Positions 41,430 through 50,010 of a stretch of 64,000 bases of DNA are shown one piece after another. The DNA is from Kaistella yonginensis. GTDB taxonomy: Bacteria > Bacteroidota > Bacteroidia > Flavobacteriales > Weeksellaceae. The position numbers and the translations under genes were made by a program. How positions within the stretch are numbered: position 1 is the stretch's first letter; each line of letters starts with the position of its first letter. The stretch is from NCBI RefSeq assembly GCF_030409525.1, contig NZ_JAUFQB010000010.1, positions 1-64,000 on the forward strand. Reading direction: 5' to 3'. Under the pieces are notes generated by a model that did not search any database, had not been told where the DNA came from, and saw only the letters and a program-made list of their open reading frames with translations.

Positions 41430-41610
41430 ATTTCCCCCGCTGATTTCCGCTGATTGTTTCCGCTGATTTCCGCCGTTTTTCTTTAATACTTCTGCGCTAT
41501 CTGCGGTGTTTTAGATCTGCGCTAATCTGCGGGAAAATTCAATAATTCCCCGCTGATTTCCGGCAATTTTCTTTTATACTTCTGCGCTAATCTGCGGGAA
41601 AATTCAAAAT
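41430..41610. repeat. 90-bp imperfect tandem repeat of CTGATTTCCG / TCTGCGC units
   Basis: The block starting CGCTGATTTCCG at 41461 recurs at 41551, and TCTGCGCTAATCTGCGGG followed by AAAATTCAA at 41516-41542 recurs exactly at 41581-41607. Shorter CCGCTGATT units pack the start of the region. It lies between the broken GxxExxY gene and the exonuclease gene, holds no reading frame, and resembles the dispersed CTGATTTCCGC/CTGCGGA repeats often beside GxxExxY genes in Bacteroidota. Confidence 0.75.
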
Positions 41611-41682
41611 TTACTTAAGTTGATTTTTTTATATTTGAAGATTAAAGACCATTTCTTGGTTTACGTGAAAAATTAGAATAAA

Positions 41683-42909
41683 ATGTATTCAGTAATCGAT
41701 ATAGAAAGTAACGGTGCGCCTTTCCGCAAAGAAAGCATCATCGAAATCGCCGTGTATAAATATGACGGTCATAGAATCATGGATCAATTTATCTCTTTGG
41801 TCAACCCTGAAAGTGAGATTACCCCATTTGTACAAAAACTCACCAAAATTTCACCAAAAATGGTGAGAACTGCACCGAAATTTCATGAAATTGCGAAAAG
41901 AGTTGTTGAAATAACTGAAAATACGACTTTGGTGGGGCATAATATTGAGTTTGATTACAGGATGCTCAGGCAAGAATTTAAAAAATTAGGTTATGAATTC
42001 AAAATCAACACGATAGACACGATTCCTTTAGCTAAAAAATTAATACCAACCGCTGAAAGTTATAATTTAGGCAAATTGGTAAAATCGCTAGGAATCCCGT
42101 TGGTTGATCAACATCGAGCATCAGGCGATGCGAAAGCGACCTTAGATTTGTTTAAATTATTAATGATAAAAGACAAGGATTCCGAAATCATTCAGCAACA
42201 CCACGATGAGGTGAATGGGAAATCGTACTTAAATAAAATTCGCGACCTAACCCAGGATTTACCCGCAGAGAAGGGCATTCTTTATTTTCAGGATCAAGAG
42301 GGGAAAATTATTTTCTCTGATTTTGTTGATGATTTAAATAAATTTTCAAAAGGGGTTTTTCACGCTAAATCAAAACGCTGGAAAAATATTCAAGAAGACG
42401 TGGAGCAAATTCAATATGAATTAACAGGCAATGATCTTTTGGCAAAATTGATGATGAAAAGTAAAGGTTTGAAAAAGAAAGAATCTTTACCATTTGGACT
42501 GTATCATAAAAACAATAAATATTTCGTAGATAAAATTCAAAATCAGCAAGTTGACCTTCCTTTTGTGAAATTTAAAGCTTTTACGCAAGGAATAAAAGCA
42601 GTGAGTTTCATCAACAGCCAACCAAATTTAAAAGAGATAAAAAATCTAAAACAACTCCTAACGATTGCTAAAGAAGATGAGTTATGGCTCTCAACTGGTA
42701 GGGTTTTAGGTGAGAAATCATTTTTAATTTTAGAAAAAGGAGTATTGGCAGCTTACGGATTTTATGAATTATACACTCAAATTGAATCTTTGAAAAAATT
42801 ATCAAACTTAAAAATTGACCTTAATTCCCCTACTTCAGATTTAGAAAACGATTTAAAACTAGGACTTTTGCGCGGAGATTTTGAAAGAATAGCAACTCCT
42901 TTAAAATAA
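41683..42909 (+). CDS. DnaQ-type 3'-5' exonuclease with degenerate GIY-YIG-like domain
   Basis: 408 residues. Residues 1-165 are a DEDDh exonuclease domain with all metal ligands: D6 and E8 in VIDIESNG, D91 in GHNIEFDYRML, H144 and D149 in QHRASGDAKATLDLF. Residues 193-285 follow the pattern of the GIY-YIG/UvrC N-terminal domain (LPAEKGILYFQDQEGKIIF, then IEYELTG-like QIQYELTGNDLLAKLM), but GIY has become GIL-Y, YIG has become IIF and the catalytic Arg/Glu are not visible. It thus resembles a polymerase III epsilon-Cho fusion that has lost the second nuclease. Confidence 0.82.
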   Translation: MYSVIDIESNGAPFRKESIIEIAVYKYDGHRIMDQFISLVNPESEITPFVQKLTKISPKMVRTAPKFHEIAKRVVEITENTTLVGHNIEFDYRMLRQEFKKLGYEFKINTIDTIPLAKKLIPTAESYNLGKLVKSLGIPLVDQHRASGDAKATLDLFKLLMIKDKDSEIIQQHHDEVNGKSYLNKIRDLTQDLPAEKGILYFQDQEGKIIFSDFVDDLNKFSKGVFHAKSKRWKNIQEDVEQIQYELTGNDLLAKLMMKSKGLKKKESLPFGLYHKNNKYFVDKIQNQQVDLPFVKFKAFTQGIKAVSFINSQPNLKEIKNLKQLLTIAKEDELWLSTGRVLGEKSFLILEKGVLAAYGFYELYTQIESLKKLSNLKIDLNSPTSDLENDLKLGLLRGDFERIATPLK

Positions 42910-42935
42910 ATAGCAGAAAATTGAATAAAAAATTT

Positions 42936-42943
42936 TATTTTTG
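42936..42943 (+). promoter_or_regulatory. -7 element of a tiny transcription unit
   Basis: TATTTTTG at 42936-42943, 25 bases before a 25-codon ORF; transcription would start near 42949. Confidence 0.5.
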
Positions 42944-42967
42944 AAAAAAATTTAGCAAAGTAAATCA

Positions 42968-43045
42968 ATGAACGTTCTGAAATCTATAAAAAAGGTAGCT
43001 TCTAAGGGGAAAAAGTTTTTCTCTAAAGAAAACTCCGTGGATTAA
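42968..43045 (+). CDS. 25-residue cationic peptide ORF
   Basis: ATG at 42968, stop at 43043-43045. The peptide MNVLKSIKKVASKGKKFFSK, then ENSVD, carries eight Lys and would form a cationic amphipathic helix. It is flanked by a promoter-like box 25 bases upstream and a good terminator 26 bases downstream, so it is the only possible product of a transcript of about 150 nt. It might be a real small protein, or the transcript may act as an sRNA. Confidence 0.5.
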   Translation: MNVLKSIKKVASKGKKFFSKENSVD

Positions 43046-43070
43046 GGGCGAATATGTTAATAATATTATG

Positions 43071-43101
43071 AAGCAGGCTCTTTTGGGGTCTGCTTTTTTT
43101 A
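43071..43101 (+). terminator. terminator of the tiny transcription unit
   Basis: AGCAGGCTC pairs with GGGGTCTGCT (wobbles) around a TTTTG-type loop and runs into seven T. Confidence 0.75.
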
Positions 43102-43122
43102 ATGAAATAAAACCAAAATCAT

Positions 43123-44322
43123 ATGACCGACAAAAATTTAATGAAAATTGCCGAGGAGTTCGGAACACCAACTTATGTTTATGACGCAGAAAGTATCAAA
43201 AATCATTACGAAAAACTAACTTCTTCTTTCCACAAAAGTACCCGATTTTTCTACGCTGCAAAAGCACTTACCAACATTAATATTTTAAAATATATTAAAA
43301 ATTTAGGCGCTGGTTTAGATTGTGTCTCCATCAATGAGGTGAAGCTAGGCTTAAAAGCAGGGTTTACCCACAAGCACATTCTGTTCACACCCAACTGTGT
43401 TGATTTGTTAGAAATTGAAGAAGCCATGCAGCTGAAAGTTCATATCAACATTGATAACATCTCGATTTTGGAACAATTTGGGAATAAATTCGGGAACACT
43501 TATCCTATTTTCGTGCGAATCAATCCGCATATTTACGCAGGTGGAAATCATAAAATCTCCACCGGCCATATCGATTCCAAATTCGGAATTTCTATTCATC
43601 AGCTCCGCCATATCGAAAGGGTAATGAAGTCGACCAACCTTTTAATAGAAGGGCTTCACATGCACACAGGCAGCGAAATTAAAGATGCAGACGTTTTCCT
43701 TCAAGGGCTTGAAATCATGTTTGAACTGGCGGAACATTTCCCAGATTTAAAATATATCGATATGGGAAGTGGATTCAAAGTGCCTTATCAAGAGGGTGAT
43801 TTGGAAACCGATGTAAAAACTTTGGGTAAAAAAGTAGAAAAAGCGTTGACTGATTATCATAAAGAAAGCGGCAGAAAATTCGAATTGTGGTTTGAACCTG
43901 GCAAATACCTGGTGAGTAGCAGCGGTCATTTTTTGGTCAAATCAAACGTTATTAAGCAAACAACCGCTACTGTTTTCGTGGGAATTAATTCGGGCTTCAA
44001 TCACTTAATTCGTCCGATGTTTTACGATTCCCATCATATAATTGATAATCTTTCGAATCCAAAAGGTGCAGAAAGAATTTATACGGTTGTTGGAAATATC
44101 TGTGAAACTGATACTTTTGCCTGGGATCGCAAATTAAATGAAGTTCGTGAAGGTGATGTTTTGGTTTTCAGAAATGCCGGCGCCTACGGATTTGAAATGA
44201 GTTCTAACTTTAACTCACGGTTGAAACCTGCCGAAGTTCTTTTTCTGGATGGCAAAGCACATTTAATCAGAAGAAGAGAAGAATTCGATGATTTGCTGAA
44301 AAATCAGATTGAAGTACTATAA
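43123..44322 (+). CDS. lysA: diaminopimelate decarboxylase
   Basis: 399 residues. PLP enzyme that turns meso-diaminopimelate into L-lysine. The PLP lysine is in FFYAAKALTN, followed by GLDCVSINEV, HTGSEIKDADVF, FEPGKYLVSSSGHFLV and the C-terminal catalytic Cys in GNICETDTFAWDR. Barrel plus Greek-key C-domain, normal length. It follows the small transcription unit and starts just past its terminator. Confidence 0.95.
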   Translation: MTDKNLMKIAEEFGTPTYVYDAESIKNHYEKLTSSFHKSTRFFYAAKALTNINILKYIKNLGAGLDCVSINEVKLGLKAGFTHKHILFTPNCVDLLEIEEAMQLKVHINIDNISILEQFGNKFGNTYPIFVRINPHIYAGGNHKISTGHIDSKFGISIHQLRHIERVMKSTNLLIEGLHMHTGSEIKDADVFLQGLEIMFELAEHFPDLKYIDMGSGFKVPYQEGDLETDVKTLGKKVEKALTDYHKESGRKFELWFEPGKYLVSSSGHFLVKSNVIKQTTATVFVGINSGFNHLIRPMFYDSHHIIDNLSNPKGAERIYTVVGNICETDTFAWDRKLNEVREGDVLVFRNAGAYGFEMSSNFNSRLKPAEVLFLDGKAHLIRRREEFDDLLKNQIEVL

Positions 44323-44387
44323 ATGTCATCTTTTAAATCGCTGTTATCAAAAGGTTTTTCGTAAATTTACTTATTAAATATACCGTT

Positions 44388-44879
44388 ATGAAACGATTAG
44401 TATTTCTAATGATTTTTACATCTGTTTTCTTCCAGGCTCAGGAGATTGAAGATTTGCAAGAAGGTTATTTTTTCTCTGAAAGCAGTAAAAATTTTTTTAG
44501 AGTTGATATTAAAAAACCTTATGACTATTACAAAGTATCCTCTTGCGCGGAAGATTCCCCATTTATAAGAGCGCAGTTTGAAGGTGGTGATGCTGCCTTT
44601 AACAGAGAATTGTTCCGGTATATTTCAGCGTATGTAGATAAAGAGATTTATGTAGTGAATGGAACGTTCTTTCTTCAGATGGAAATTGATAAAGAAGGAA
44701 GAGTCACCAGCCTCAACATAATTCCAAAAGTTGAAAACAGCGATGGATTCTTGAGGGATTTAAAATTCGCTGTCCGGAAAATCAAAAAAAACTGGACCCC
44801 CTCAAAATGTAATAATGTGCCGGTGGATTCTAAAATACGCATTCGACTCAATTTTGTTACAGAAAGCATTGACGTTTAA
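44388..44879 (+). CDS. secreted TonB_C-like protein, short type, copy 1
   Basis: 163 residues. Signal peptide RLVFLMIFTSVFFQAQ, then a domain with the TonB C-terminal pattern: NGTFFLQMEIDKEGRVTSLNIIP, LRDLKFAVRKIKKNWTPSKC and VPVDSKIRIRLNF. It lacks a membrane anchor and the Pro-rich spacer of true TonB. It is paralogous to the protein at 45672 and starts a four-gene series short-long-short-long. Likely periplasmic; function unknown. Confidence 0.65.
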   Translation: MKRLVFLMIFTSVFFQAQEIEDLQEGYFFSESSKNFFRVDIKKPYDYYKVSSCAEDSPFIRAQFEGGDAAFNRELFRYISAYVDKEIYVVNGTFFLQMEIDKEGRVTSLNIIPKVENSDGFLRDLKFAVRKIKKNWTPSKCNNVPVDSKIRIRLNFVTESIDV

Positions 44880-44950
44880 ATAGAAAATATTTATATTTCA
44901 AAAACTCTGTGAGTAATCGCAGAGTTTTCTTATTTTTAACAAAAATAGAG

Positions 44951-45658
44951 ATGCAAAAATATTTACTCTTTTTACTATGCAGTTCAAGCATGTTTTCCCA
45001 AACAATCCATGAAAAATATCCTGATAATCAAACAGATTACATTGGTGGGAATGTTCAATTCTATAAAGATTTTCAGCAGGTTTTAAAAGATAAAAATCTG
45101 GAACCTTGTGCAGATAAAGCTGAAAACTTACACTTTCGACTGGTGGTTTATCCTGATAAAAGTATAAAATATGTAAAGTCAGAAGACCCTACTGTAGAGA
45201 CTTACAAATGTACTTTTGAACTTTCAAAACAAGTGGTAAAATATCTAAAAGGCTGGAATCCGGCAGAAGTAAATGGTGAAAAAGTAGCTGCAGCAACAAC
45301 CTTTCTTATCATTCCTAGTGAACTTTTTGGTGAAATAAAAGAAGGCTACGATCCGATTAACGATTTAGAAATGGCGATGTATGAAGGTGGAATACAAAAA
45401 TTTAGAAAAAAAGTTTTTCAAGGAATTGATATTAGTGGTTATAATTTTACCGGAACTTTTAGAATGGAAGCCACCTTTTATATCGAAAGAGATGGCAGCA
45501 TGAGCAATATCGAGCTGGCACAATCTTCTGGTTTAAAAGTTTTCGATGACATGATCATCACCTCCCTATCTAAAATTAAAAATAAATGGAAACCTGGAAC
45601 TATTCATGGAATTCCCGTTCGATACAAATTCAGACTCCCCATTGCTTTTGCAAATTAA
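44951..45658 (+). CDS. secreted TonB_C-domain protein, long type, copy 1
   Basis: 235 residues from the ATG at 44951. Signal peptide YLLFLLCSSSMFSQ; an N-terminal half with KYPDNQTDYIGGNVQFYKDF, a Cys pair (EPCADKAENLHF, YKCTFELSKQ) and GWNPAEVNGEKV, and a C-terminal TonB_C domain (GGIQKFRKKVFQGIDISGY, ATFYIERDGSMSNIELAQSSG, KWKPGTIHGIPVRYKFRLPI). The N-half repeats the TonB_C logic in weaker form. Close paralog of the protein at 46096. Confidence 0.7.
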   Translation: MQKYLLFLLCSSSMFSQTIHEKYPDNQTDYIGGNVQFYKDFQQVLKDKNLEPCADKAENLHFRLVVYPDKSIKYVKSEDPTVETYKCTFELSKQVVKYLKGWNPAEVNGEKVAAATTFLIIPSELFGEIKEGYDPINDLEMAMYEGGIQKFRKKVFQGIDISGYNFTGTFRMEATFYIERDGSMSNIELAQSSGLKVFDDMIITSLSKIKNKWKPGTIHGIPVRYKFRLPIAFAN

Positions 45659-45671
45659 ACTAAAAAGAATC

Positions 45672-46076
45672 ATGAAAAACGCCATCTCTTTCCTCTTAAT
45701 GTTGGTTGGTTTACTTTTTTCTGCGCAACAAATTCCAAACCCAGTCCCGAAAGAATGGGATAAAGATGCTTTTTACAAACTTGGAAAAGAAAAACTGCAT
45801 AAAGATTTCAAGCGTGCCCTCACGTATACCGTAGCTGAAAATTATGTCATTAATGGCATCATTACTTTTGCAATTTATGTAGATGAGAAAGGCTTTGCAA
45901 AAATTATAGACATGAAACCAAAATTCAAAAATGATCAACTCCTGCTGGATGATTTGAATTATGTTCTAAGAAAAACACATAAAAACTGGCAAGCCGCCCA
46001 AAAAGAAAACAAACCTGTAAAGTCTATTTACTACTATAAAATAAATTTTAACACCGAGGTTTATGATCATGATTAA
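45672..46076 (+). CDS. secreted TonB_C-like protein, short type, copy 2
   Basis: 134 residues from the ATG at 45672. Signal peptide SFLLMLVGLLFSAQ and a TonB_C-like domain (NGIITFAIYVDEKGFAKIID, LLLDDLNYVLRKTHKNWQA, KSIYYYKINFN). It aligns in pattern with the 163-residue copy 1, lacking part of its N-terminal region. The gene follows the first long copy by 13 bp. Confidence 0.65.
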   Translation: MKNAISFLLMLVGLLFSAQQIPNPVPKEWDKDAFYKLGKEKLHKDFKRALTYTVAENYVINGIITFAIYVDEKGFAKIIDMKPKFKNDQLLLDDLNYVLRKTHKNWQAAQKENKPVKSIYYYKINFNTEVYDHD

Positions 46077-46095
46077 TTGGTAAAACAGAAACAAT

Positions 46096-46812
46096 ATGAG
46101 ACTATTTTATTTGCTTTTCTTACTGTTCTCTACACGCAATCATACCCAAATTTTGGAGCGATATCCTACGGATCAACTTCCGTATACCGGTGGCGAAGTT
46201 GCCTTTTACCAAGATTTTTATCAACTATTAAAAAAGCAAAACATAAAACCTTGCGAGAATAAGCAGGAGCTGTATGAACTTAAATTGGTTGTTTATGAAG
46301 ACGCGTCTGTAAAATTGGTAAAAGAACAAAATGCCGAAAAACTGGCAAATAATAAGTGCACCTATGAAATCATCAAAAAAGTTTTACCCGAAATGACGGG
46401 CTGGAACCCTGCGATCTACCAAGACAAAAAAATGCCCGCTGTTGCAGACTATCTGATCTACTTAGATGATTTATTTGAAAATTTTCCAGCGGCGTATGCA
46501 GCCTCTCATTATATAAAACAACCTGAATTCCCTGGCGGTCTGCAGAAGTTCCGAAACAAGTTTACGGGAGCTATCCGAATTCCAAAACTGGATCATACCG
46601 ATGGCGAATTTACCCTTAGAATTGCATTTGAAGTCAATGACAAAGGTAAAATGCAAAATGTACGACTCTTAGAAAAAACAGGCTATGATCGTTTTGATGA
46701 AAGCATCATCAAAGGAATCCAATACATGAAATACCAATGGCAACCCGCAAGTTTTCATGGCATTCCAATCAAGACGACCCTCACAGTTCCGATTCATTTT
46801 ACTTTTCATTAA
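46096..46812 (+). CDS. secreted TonB_C-domain protein, long type, copy 2
   Basis: 238 residues. Signal-like start MRLFYLLFLLFSTRNHTQ; N-half RYPTDQLPYTGGEVAFYQDF with the same Cys pair (KPCENKQELYEL, NKCTYEIIKKV) and TGWNPAIYQDKKM as copy 1; C-terminal TonB_C with the classic PEFPGGLQKFRNKF, RIAFEVNDKGKMQNVRLLEKTG and QWQPASFHGIPIKTTLTVPI. 19 bp after the second short copy. The set arose by duplication of a two-gene unit. Confidence 0.7.
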   Translation: MRLFYLLFLLFSTRNHTQILERYPTDQLPYTGGEVAFYQDFYQLLKKQNIKPCENKQELYELKLVVYEDASVKLVKEQNAEKLANNKCTYEIIKKVLPEMTGWNPAIYQDKKMPAVADYLIYLDDLFENFPAAYAASHYIKQPEFPGGLQKFRNKFTGAIRIPKLDHTDGEFTLRIAFEVNDKGKMQNVRLLEKTGYDRFDESIIKGIQYMKYQWQPASFHGIPIKTTLTVPIHFTFH

Positions 46813-46837
46813 TCTGCCATTCTGTCATAGAAATTTG

Positions 46838-46845
46838 TATATTTG
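46838..46845 (+). promoter_or_regulatory. -7 element before miaB
   Basis: TATATTTG at 46838-46845, identical to the tRNA -7 boxes, about 62 bases before the GTG start of miaB. Confidence 0.5.
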
Positions 46846-46907
46846 CTCCATAATTTTTTAGAGGATGGTGTATTACCGAACATCTAATTTTTAATATCTA
46901 CAAAAAC

Positions 46908-48341
46908 GTGCAAGAAAAATATATAGACGAAACCAAACAGGGCGAAGCTTTTGCCATCGCAGAAAAACCACAGAATAGTAAAAAATTATTTCTAGAAAGC
47001 TATGGCTGTCAAATGAATTTCTCTGATTCGGAAATTGTAGCTTCAATTTTAAATGAACAAGGCTACAATACAACTTTGGTTCCCGAAGAGGCAGATTTAA
47101 TTTTATTAAATACCTGTTCTATTCGTGACAAAGCAGAACAAACGGTCAGAATGCGACTTTCGCAATTCAAAAATTTGAAGAAAGAAAAACCCAATTTAAC
47201 CGTCGGCGTTTTAGGTTGTATGGCAGAACGTTTAAAAACCAAGTTTTTAGAAGAAGAACACTTGGTTGATTTAGTGGTTGGCCCCGATGCTTACAGAGAT
47301 TTACCCAATTTATTAAAAGAAACAGAAGGCGGCCGCGATGCCATCAATGTTATTTTATCCAAAGATGAAACCTACGCAGACATCAGTCCTATTCGCTTGG
47401 GTGGAAACGGCGTTACCGCTTTCGTCACCATTACCCGTGGTTGTGATAATATGTGTACTTTTTGCGTGGTTCCATTTACCCGTGGTCGGGAGCGAAGCCG
47501 TGATCCACACTCAATTATTGAAGAATGTAAAGAATTATGGGAAAACGGTTACAAAGAAATTACCCTCTTGGGTCAAAATGTAGACTCTTACCTGTGGTTC
47601 GGTGGCGGCGCGAAAAAAGACTTTAAAAAAGCCACTGAAATTCAGCAATTAACCGCCGTAAATTTTGCCCAGTTAATGGAAATGGTGGCGATTGCAGTTC
47701 CCAATATGAGAATTAGATTCTCAACCTCTAACCCGCACGACATGAGCACCGATGTTTTCAAAATCATGGCGAAGTACAATAACATCTGCAAATATGTTCA
47801 CCTTCCGGTTCAAAGTGGAAGCGATAGAATTTTGGCAAAAATGAACCGTCAACATACCCGTGCAGAATATTTGGCTTTAATAAAGAATGCAAAAGAACTG
47901 ATTCCAGAAGTCTCCTTTTCTCAAGATATGATCATCGGATTCTGTGGCGAAACCGAAGAAGATCATCAAATGACATTGTCGCTGATGCGCGAAGTAGAAT
48001 ATGATTATGGTTACATGTTCTCTTATTCTGAACGCCCAGGAACACCAGCAGAAAAGAAAATGGAGGATGATGTACCCGCAGAGGTCAAACAAAGAAGACT
48101 CTCAGAAGTAATCGCTTTACAAGGGGAACTTTCCCGCAAAAGAATGCAAGGTTATGTCGGCAGAACACATGAAATATTAATTGAAGGAACCTCCCGAAAA
48201 AATCAAAACCAATGGAAAGGTAGAAATTCCCAAAATGCAGTCTGCGTTTTCGATAAATTAGAGGGTCAGAAACTAGGCGACATTGTGACTGTTTTTGTCC
48301 ACGGCAATACGCAGGGAACGCTTTTGGGGGAAACGGTTTAA
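46908..48341 (+). CDS. miaB: tRNA-2-methylthio-N6-dimethylallyladenosine synthase
   Basis: 477 residues, starting at GTG. Radical-SAM methylthiotransferase acting on i6A37 of tRNA. The N-terminal UPF0004 domain carries the auxiliary cluster cysteines ([37 protein letters not shown]); the radical SAM cluster is in [24 protein letters not shown]; a TRAM domain lies at the end ([14 protein letters not shown]). Length is normal. Confidence 0.96.
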   Translation: MQEKYIDETKQGEAFAIAEKPQNSKKLFLESYGCQMNFSDSEIVASILNEQGYNTTLVPEEADLILLNTCSIRDKAEQTVRMRLSQFKNLKKEKPNLTVGVLGCMAERLKTKFLEEEHLVDLVVGPDAYRDLPNLLKETEGGRDAINVILSKDETYADISPIRLGGNGVTAFVTITRGCDNMCTFCVVPFTRGRERSRDPHSIIEECKELWENGYKEITLLGQNVDSYLWFGGGAKKDFKKATEIQQLTAVNFAQLMEMVAIAVPNMRIRFSTSNPHDMSTDVFKIMAKYNNICKYVHLPVQSGSDRILAKMNRQHTRAEYLALIKNAKELIPEVSFSQDMIIGFCGETEEDHQMTLSLMREVEYDYGYMFSYSERPGTPAEKKMEDDVPAEVKQRRLSEVIALQGELSRKRMQGYVGRTHEILIEGTSRKNQNQWKGRNSQNAVCVFDKLEGQKLGDIVTVFVHGNTQGTLLGETV

Positions 48342-48545
48342 GGTCATTGCGAGAAATGTGAAGATGTCATTGCGAGGAACGAAGCAATCTTTTTTGGTAG
48401 ACATTTCCGCCTTCCACTCCCGCTTTTTTTATTGCCAGCTTAGTTACGACAGGCTCAATTGCCAAGACAAGTTCAGCTACCAATAAAAAAAGAGCTCCGT
48501 TCAAGTCGGGCTGCAATGATCGCATAAAACAAGAGTTGCTAAAAA
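48342..48545. repeat. dispersed-repeat patch (GTCATTGCGAG element with large inverted repeat)
   Basis: GTCATTGCGAG occurs at 48343-48353 and again, longer (extended with GAACGAAGCAATC), at 48366-48389; this is a well-known intergenic repeat type in Bacteroidota genomes. Then CTTTTTTTATTG (48423-48434) and its complement CAATAAAAAAAG (48481-48492) bracket a 46-base loop, giving a cruciform-prone element. No reading frame is supported. Confidence 0.6.
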
Positions 48546-48683
48546 ATGAAAGATTTACAGAACACACTAATTATCAATAACATTTCCGAACTGCTGGAAA
48601 ACGCGCGGAAGAAAGTTGTGGTGGCTGTAAATCAAACCATCGTTCTCACTTGTTTTAAAGAAGATTTTATAAAAATCTTATAA
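48546..48683 (+). pseudogene. N-terminal remnant of a DUF1016/YhcG-like nuclease gene
   Basis: 45 codons. LIINNISELLENARKKVVVAVNQTIVLT matches the opening helix of the DUF1016 N-terminal domain (pattern I-x2-L-I-x2-A-R-x-K-V-x2-A-V-N-x2-x-V-x-x-Y-W), after which the sequence breaks into CFKEDFIKIL and a stop. The PD-(D/E)xK nuclease part is missing. It lies directly against the repeat patch, so deletion or recombination at the repeats probably destroyed the gene. Confidence 0.6.
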
Positions 48684-48738
48684 AATAATTAAATAACACA
48701 TTGTAAATTTTACATTGTAAATTATTCAAAGAAAAAAT

Positions 48739-50010
48739 ATGACAGACTTACAATCCATAAAAACGCGTTTCGGAATTATCGGGAATTATCCAGTTCTCAA
48801 TAGGGCTTTGCAAAAAGCAATTCAAGTGGCGCCAACTGATATTTCGGTTTTGGTAATGGGAGAATCTGGTGTTGGGAAAGAATATATCCCGAAAATTATT
48901 CATGGAGAATCTCGTAGAAAACACCAACCGTACATTGTGGTAAATTGTGGTGCAATTCCAGAAGGGACCATCGATTCAGAATTATTTGGTCATGAAAAAG
49001 GAGCCTTTACCGGTGCAACTTCCACGCGAAAAGGCTATTTTGAAGTGGCAGATGGTGGAACTATTTTTCTGGATGAAGTGGGCGAATTACCCGTACAAAC
49101 ACAGGTTCGTTTGCTTCGGGTCTTAGAAAGTGGCGAGTTTATGAAAGTCGGCTCCTCTCAAGTTCAAAAAACCAATGTAAGAATTGTTGCGGCAACCAAC
49201 GTAAATATGCTCAATGCCATTAATAATGGCAGATTTCGTGAAGATTTATATTACCGGTTAAATACCGTACAGATTGATATGCCCGCACTGCGTGATAGAA
49301 AAGGCGATATTCACTTGCTCTTCAGAAAATTTGCGATTGATTTTGCAGAAAAATACAGGATGCCAGAATTGGTTCTTACCGACGATGCCATAAATTATTT
49401 AGAAAATTATCCTTTCCCCGGAAATGTTCGTCAGCTCAGAAATTTGGTGGAGCAAGTAACGGTTGTCGAACAAGAACGAACCGTTAACTCTGTGAAGTTA
49501 GCCGAATATATTCCGATGCAAACCCAACTCCCCGCAGTGATTCAAAAAGGAAGCGGGATCTCTTCAAACGAATTTAATTCGGAAAGAGAGATTATGTACA
49601 AAATTCTTTTTGACATGAGAAATGACCTTAATGATTTAAAATCCTTAACTTCGGAATTGATAAAAAACCGAGAGGACAGCGATTTTAGTCATCAGGAAAA
49701 AAATCTGATCAACCGCGTTTTTACCCCTGAGACTCAGAGTCAAAATCCGAGCTCTATGCTTTATTTTGAAAAACAGAATCAGTATCAAAATCCGATCATT
49801 TCAAAAGCAGATGAAGATTATGATGATGTAGAAGATATTGAAATTGAAGAAACGAAAACAGATTCTTTATCGCTTCAAAACAATGAAAGAGAGCTGATTG
49901 TGAAAGCGTTGGAAAAACACAAAGGCAGAAGAAATAAAGCAGCAGATGAATTGGGAATTTCCCAAAGAACGCTGTACAGAAAAATTAAACAATATAATTT
50001 AGAAGATTAA
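48739..50010 (+). CDS. sigma-54-interacting AAA+ transcriptional activator
   Basis: 423 residues. AAA+ domain with Walker A GESGVGKEYIPKIIH, the sigma-54-contact loop GAFTGA in GHEKGAFTGATSTRKG, and Walker B GGTIFLDEVGELP, then NPGNVRQLRN-like NYPFPGNVRQLRNLVEQ. A Fis-type helix-turn-helix lies at the C-terminus (KGRRNKAADELGISQRTLYRKI). No receiver or sensor domain precedes it. A charged linker (about 335-385) joins the two. Its stop overlaps the lptE ATG. Confidence 0.92.
   Translation: MTDLQSIKTRFGIIGNYPVLNRALQKAIQVAPTDISVLVMGESGVGKEYIPKIIHGESRRKHQPYIVVNCGAIPEGTIDSELFGHEKGAFTGATSTRKGYFEVADGGTIFLDEVGELPVQTQVRLLRVLESGEFMKVGSSQVQKTNVRIVAATNVNMLNAINNGRFREDLYYRLNTVQIDMPALRDRKGDIHLLFRKFAIDFAEKYRMPELVLTDDAINYLENYPFPGNVRQLRNLVEQVTVVEQERTVNSVKLAEYIPMQTQLPAVIQKGSGISSNEFNSEREIMYKILFDMRNDLNDLKSLTSELIKNREDSDFSHQEKNLINRVFTPETQSQNPSSMLYFEKQNQYQNPIISKADEDYDDVEDIEIEETKTDSLSLQNNERELIVKALEKHKGRRNKAADELGISQRTLYRKIKQYNLED

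Noticed and set aside
41430-41610. CRISPR array
   Set aside because: Repeats are few, imperfect and without unique spacers of constant length; no cas genes are present.
43123-44322. lysine riboswitch before lysA
   Set aside because: The space between the upstream terminator and the ATG is only about 20 bases, far too short.
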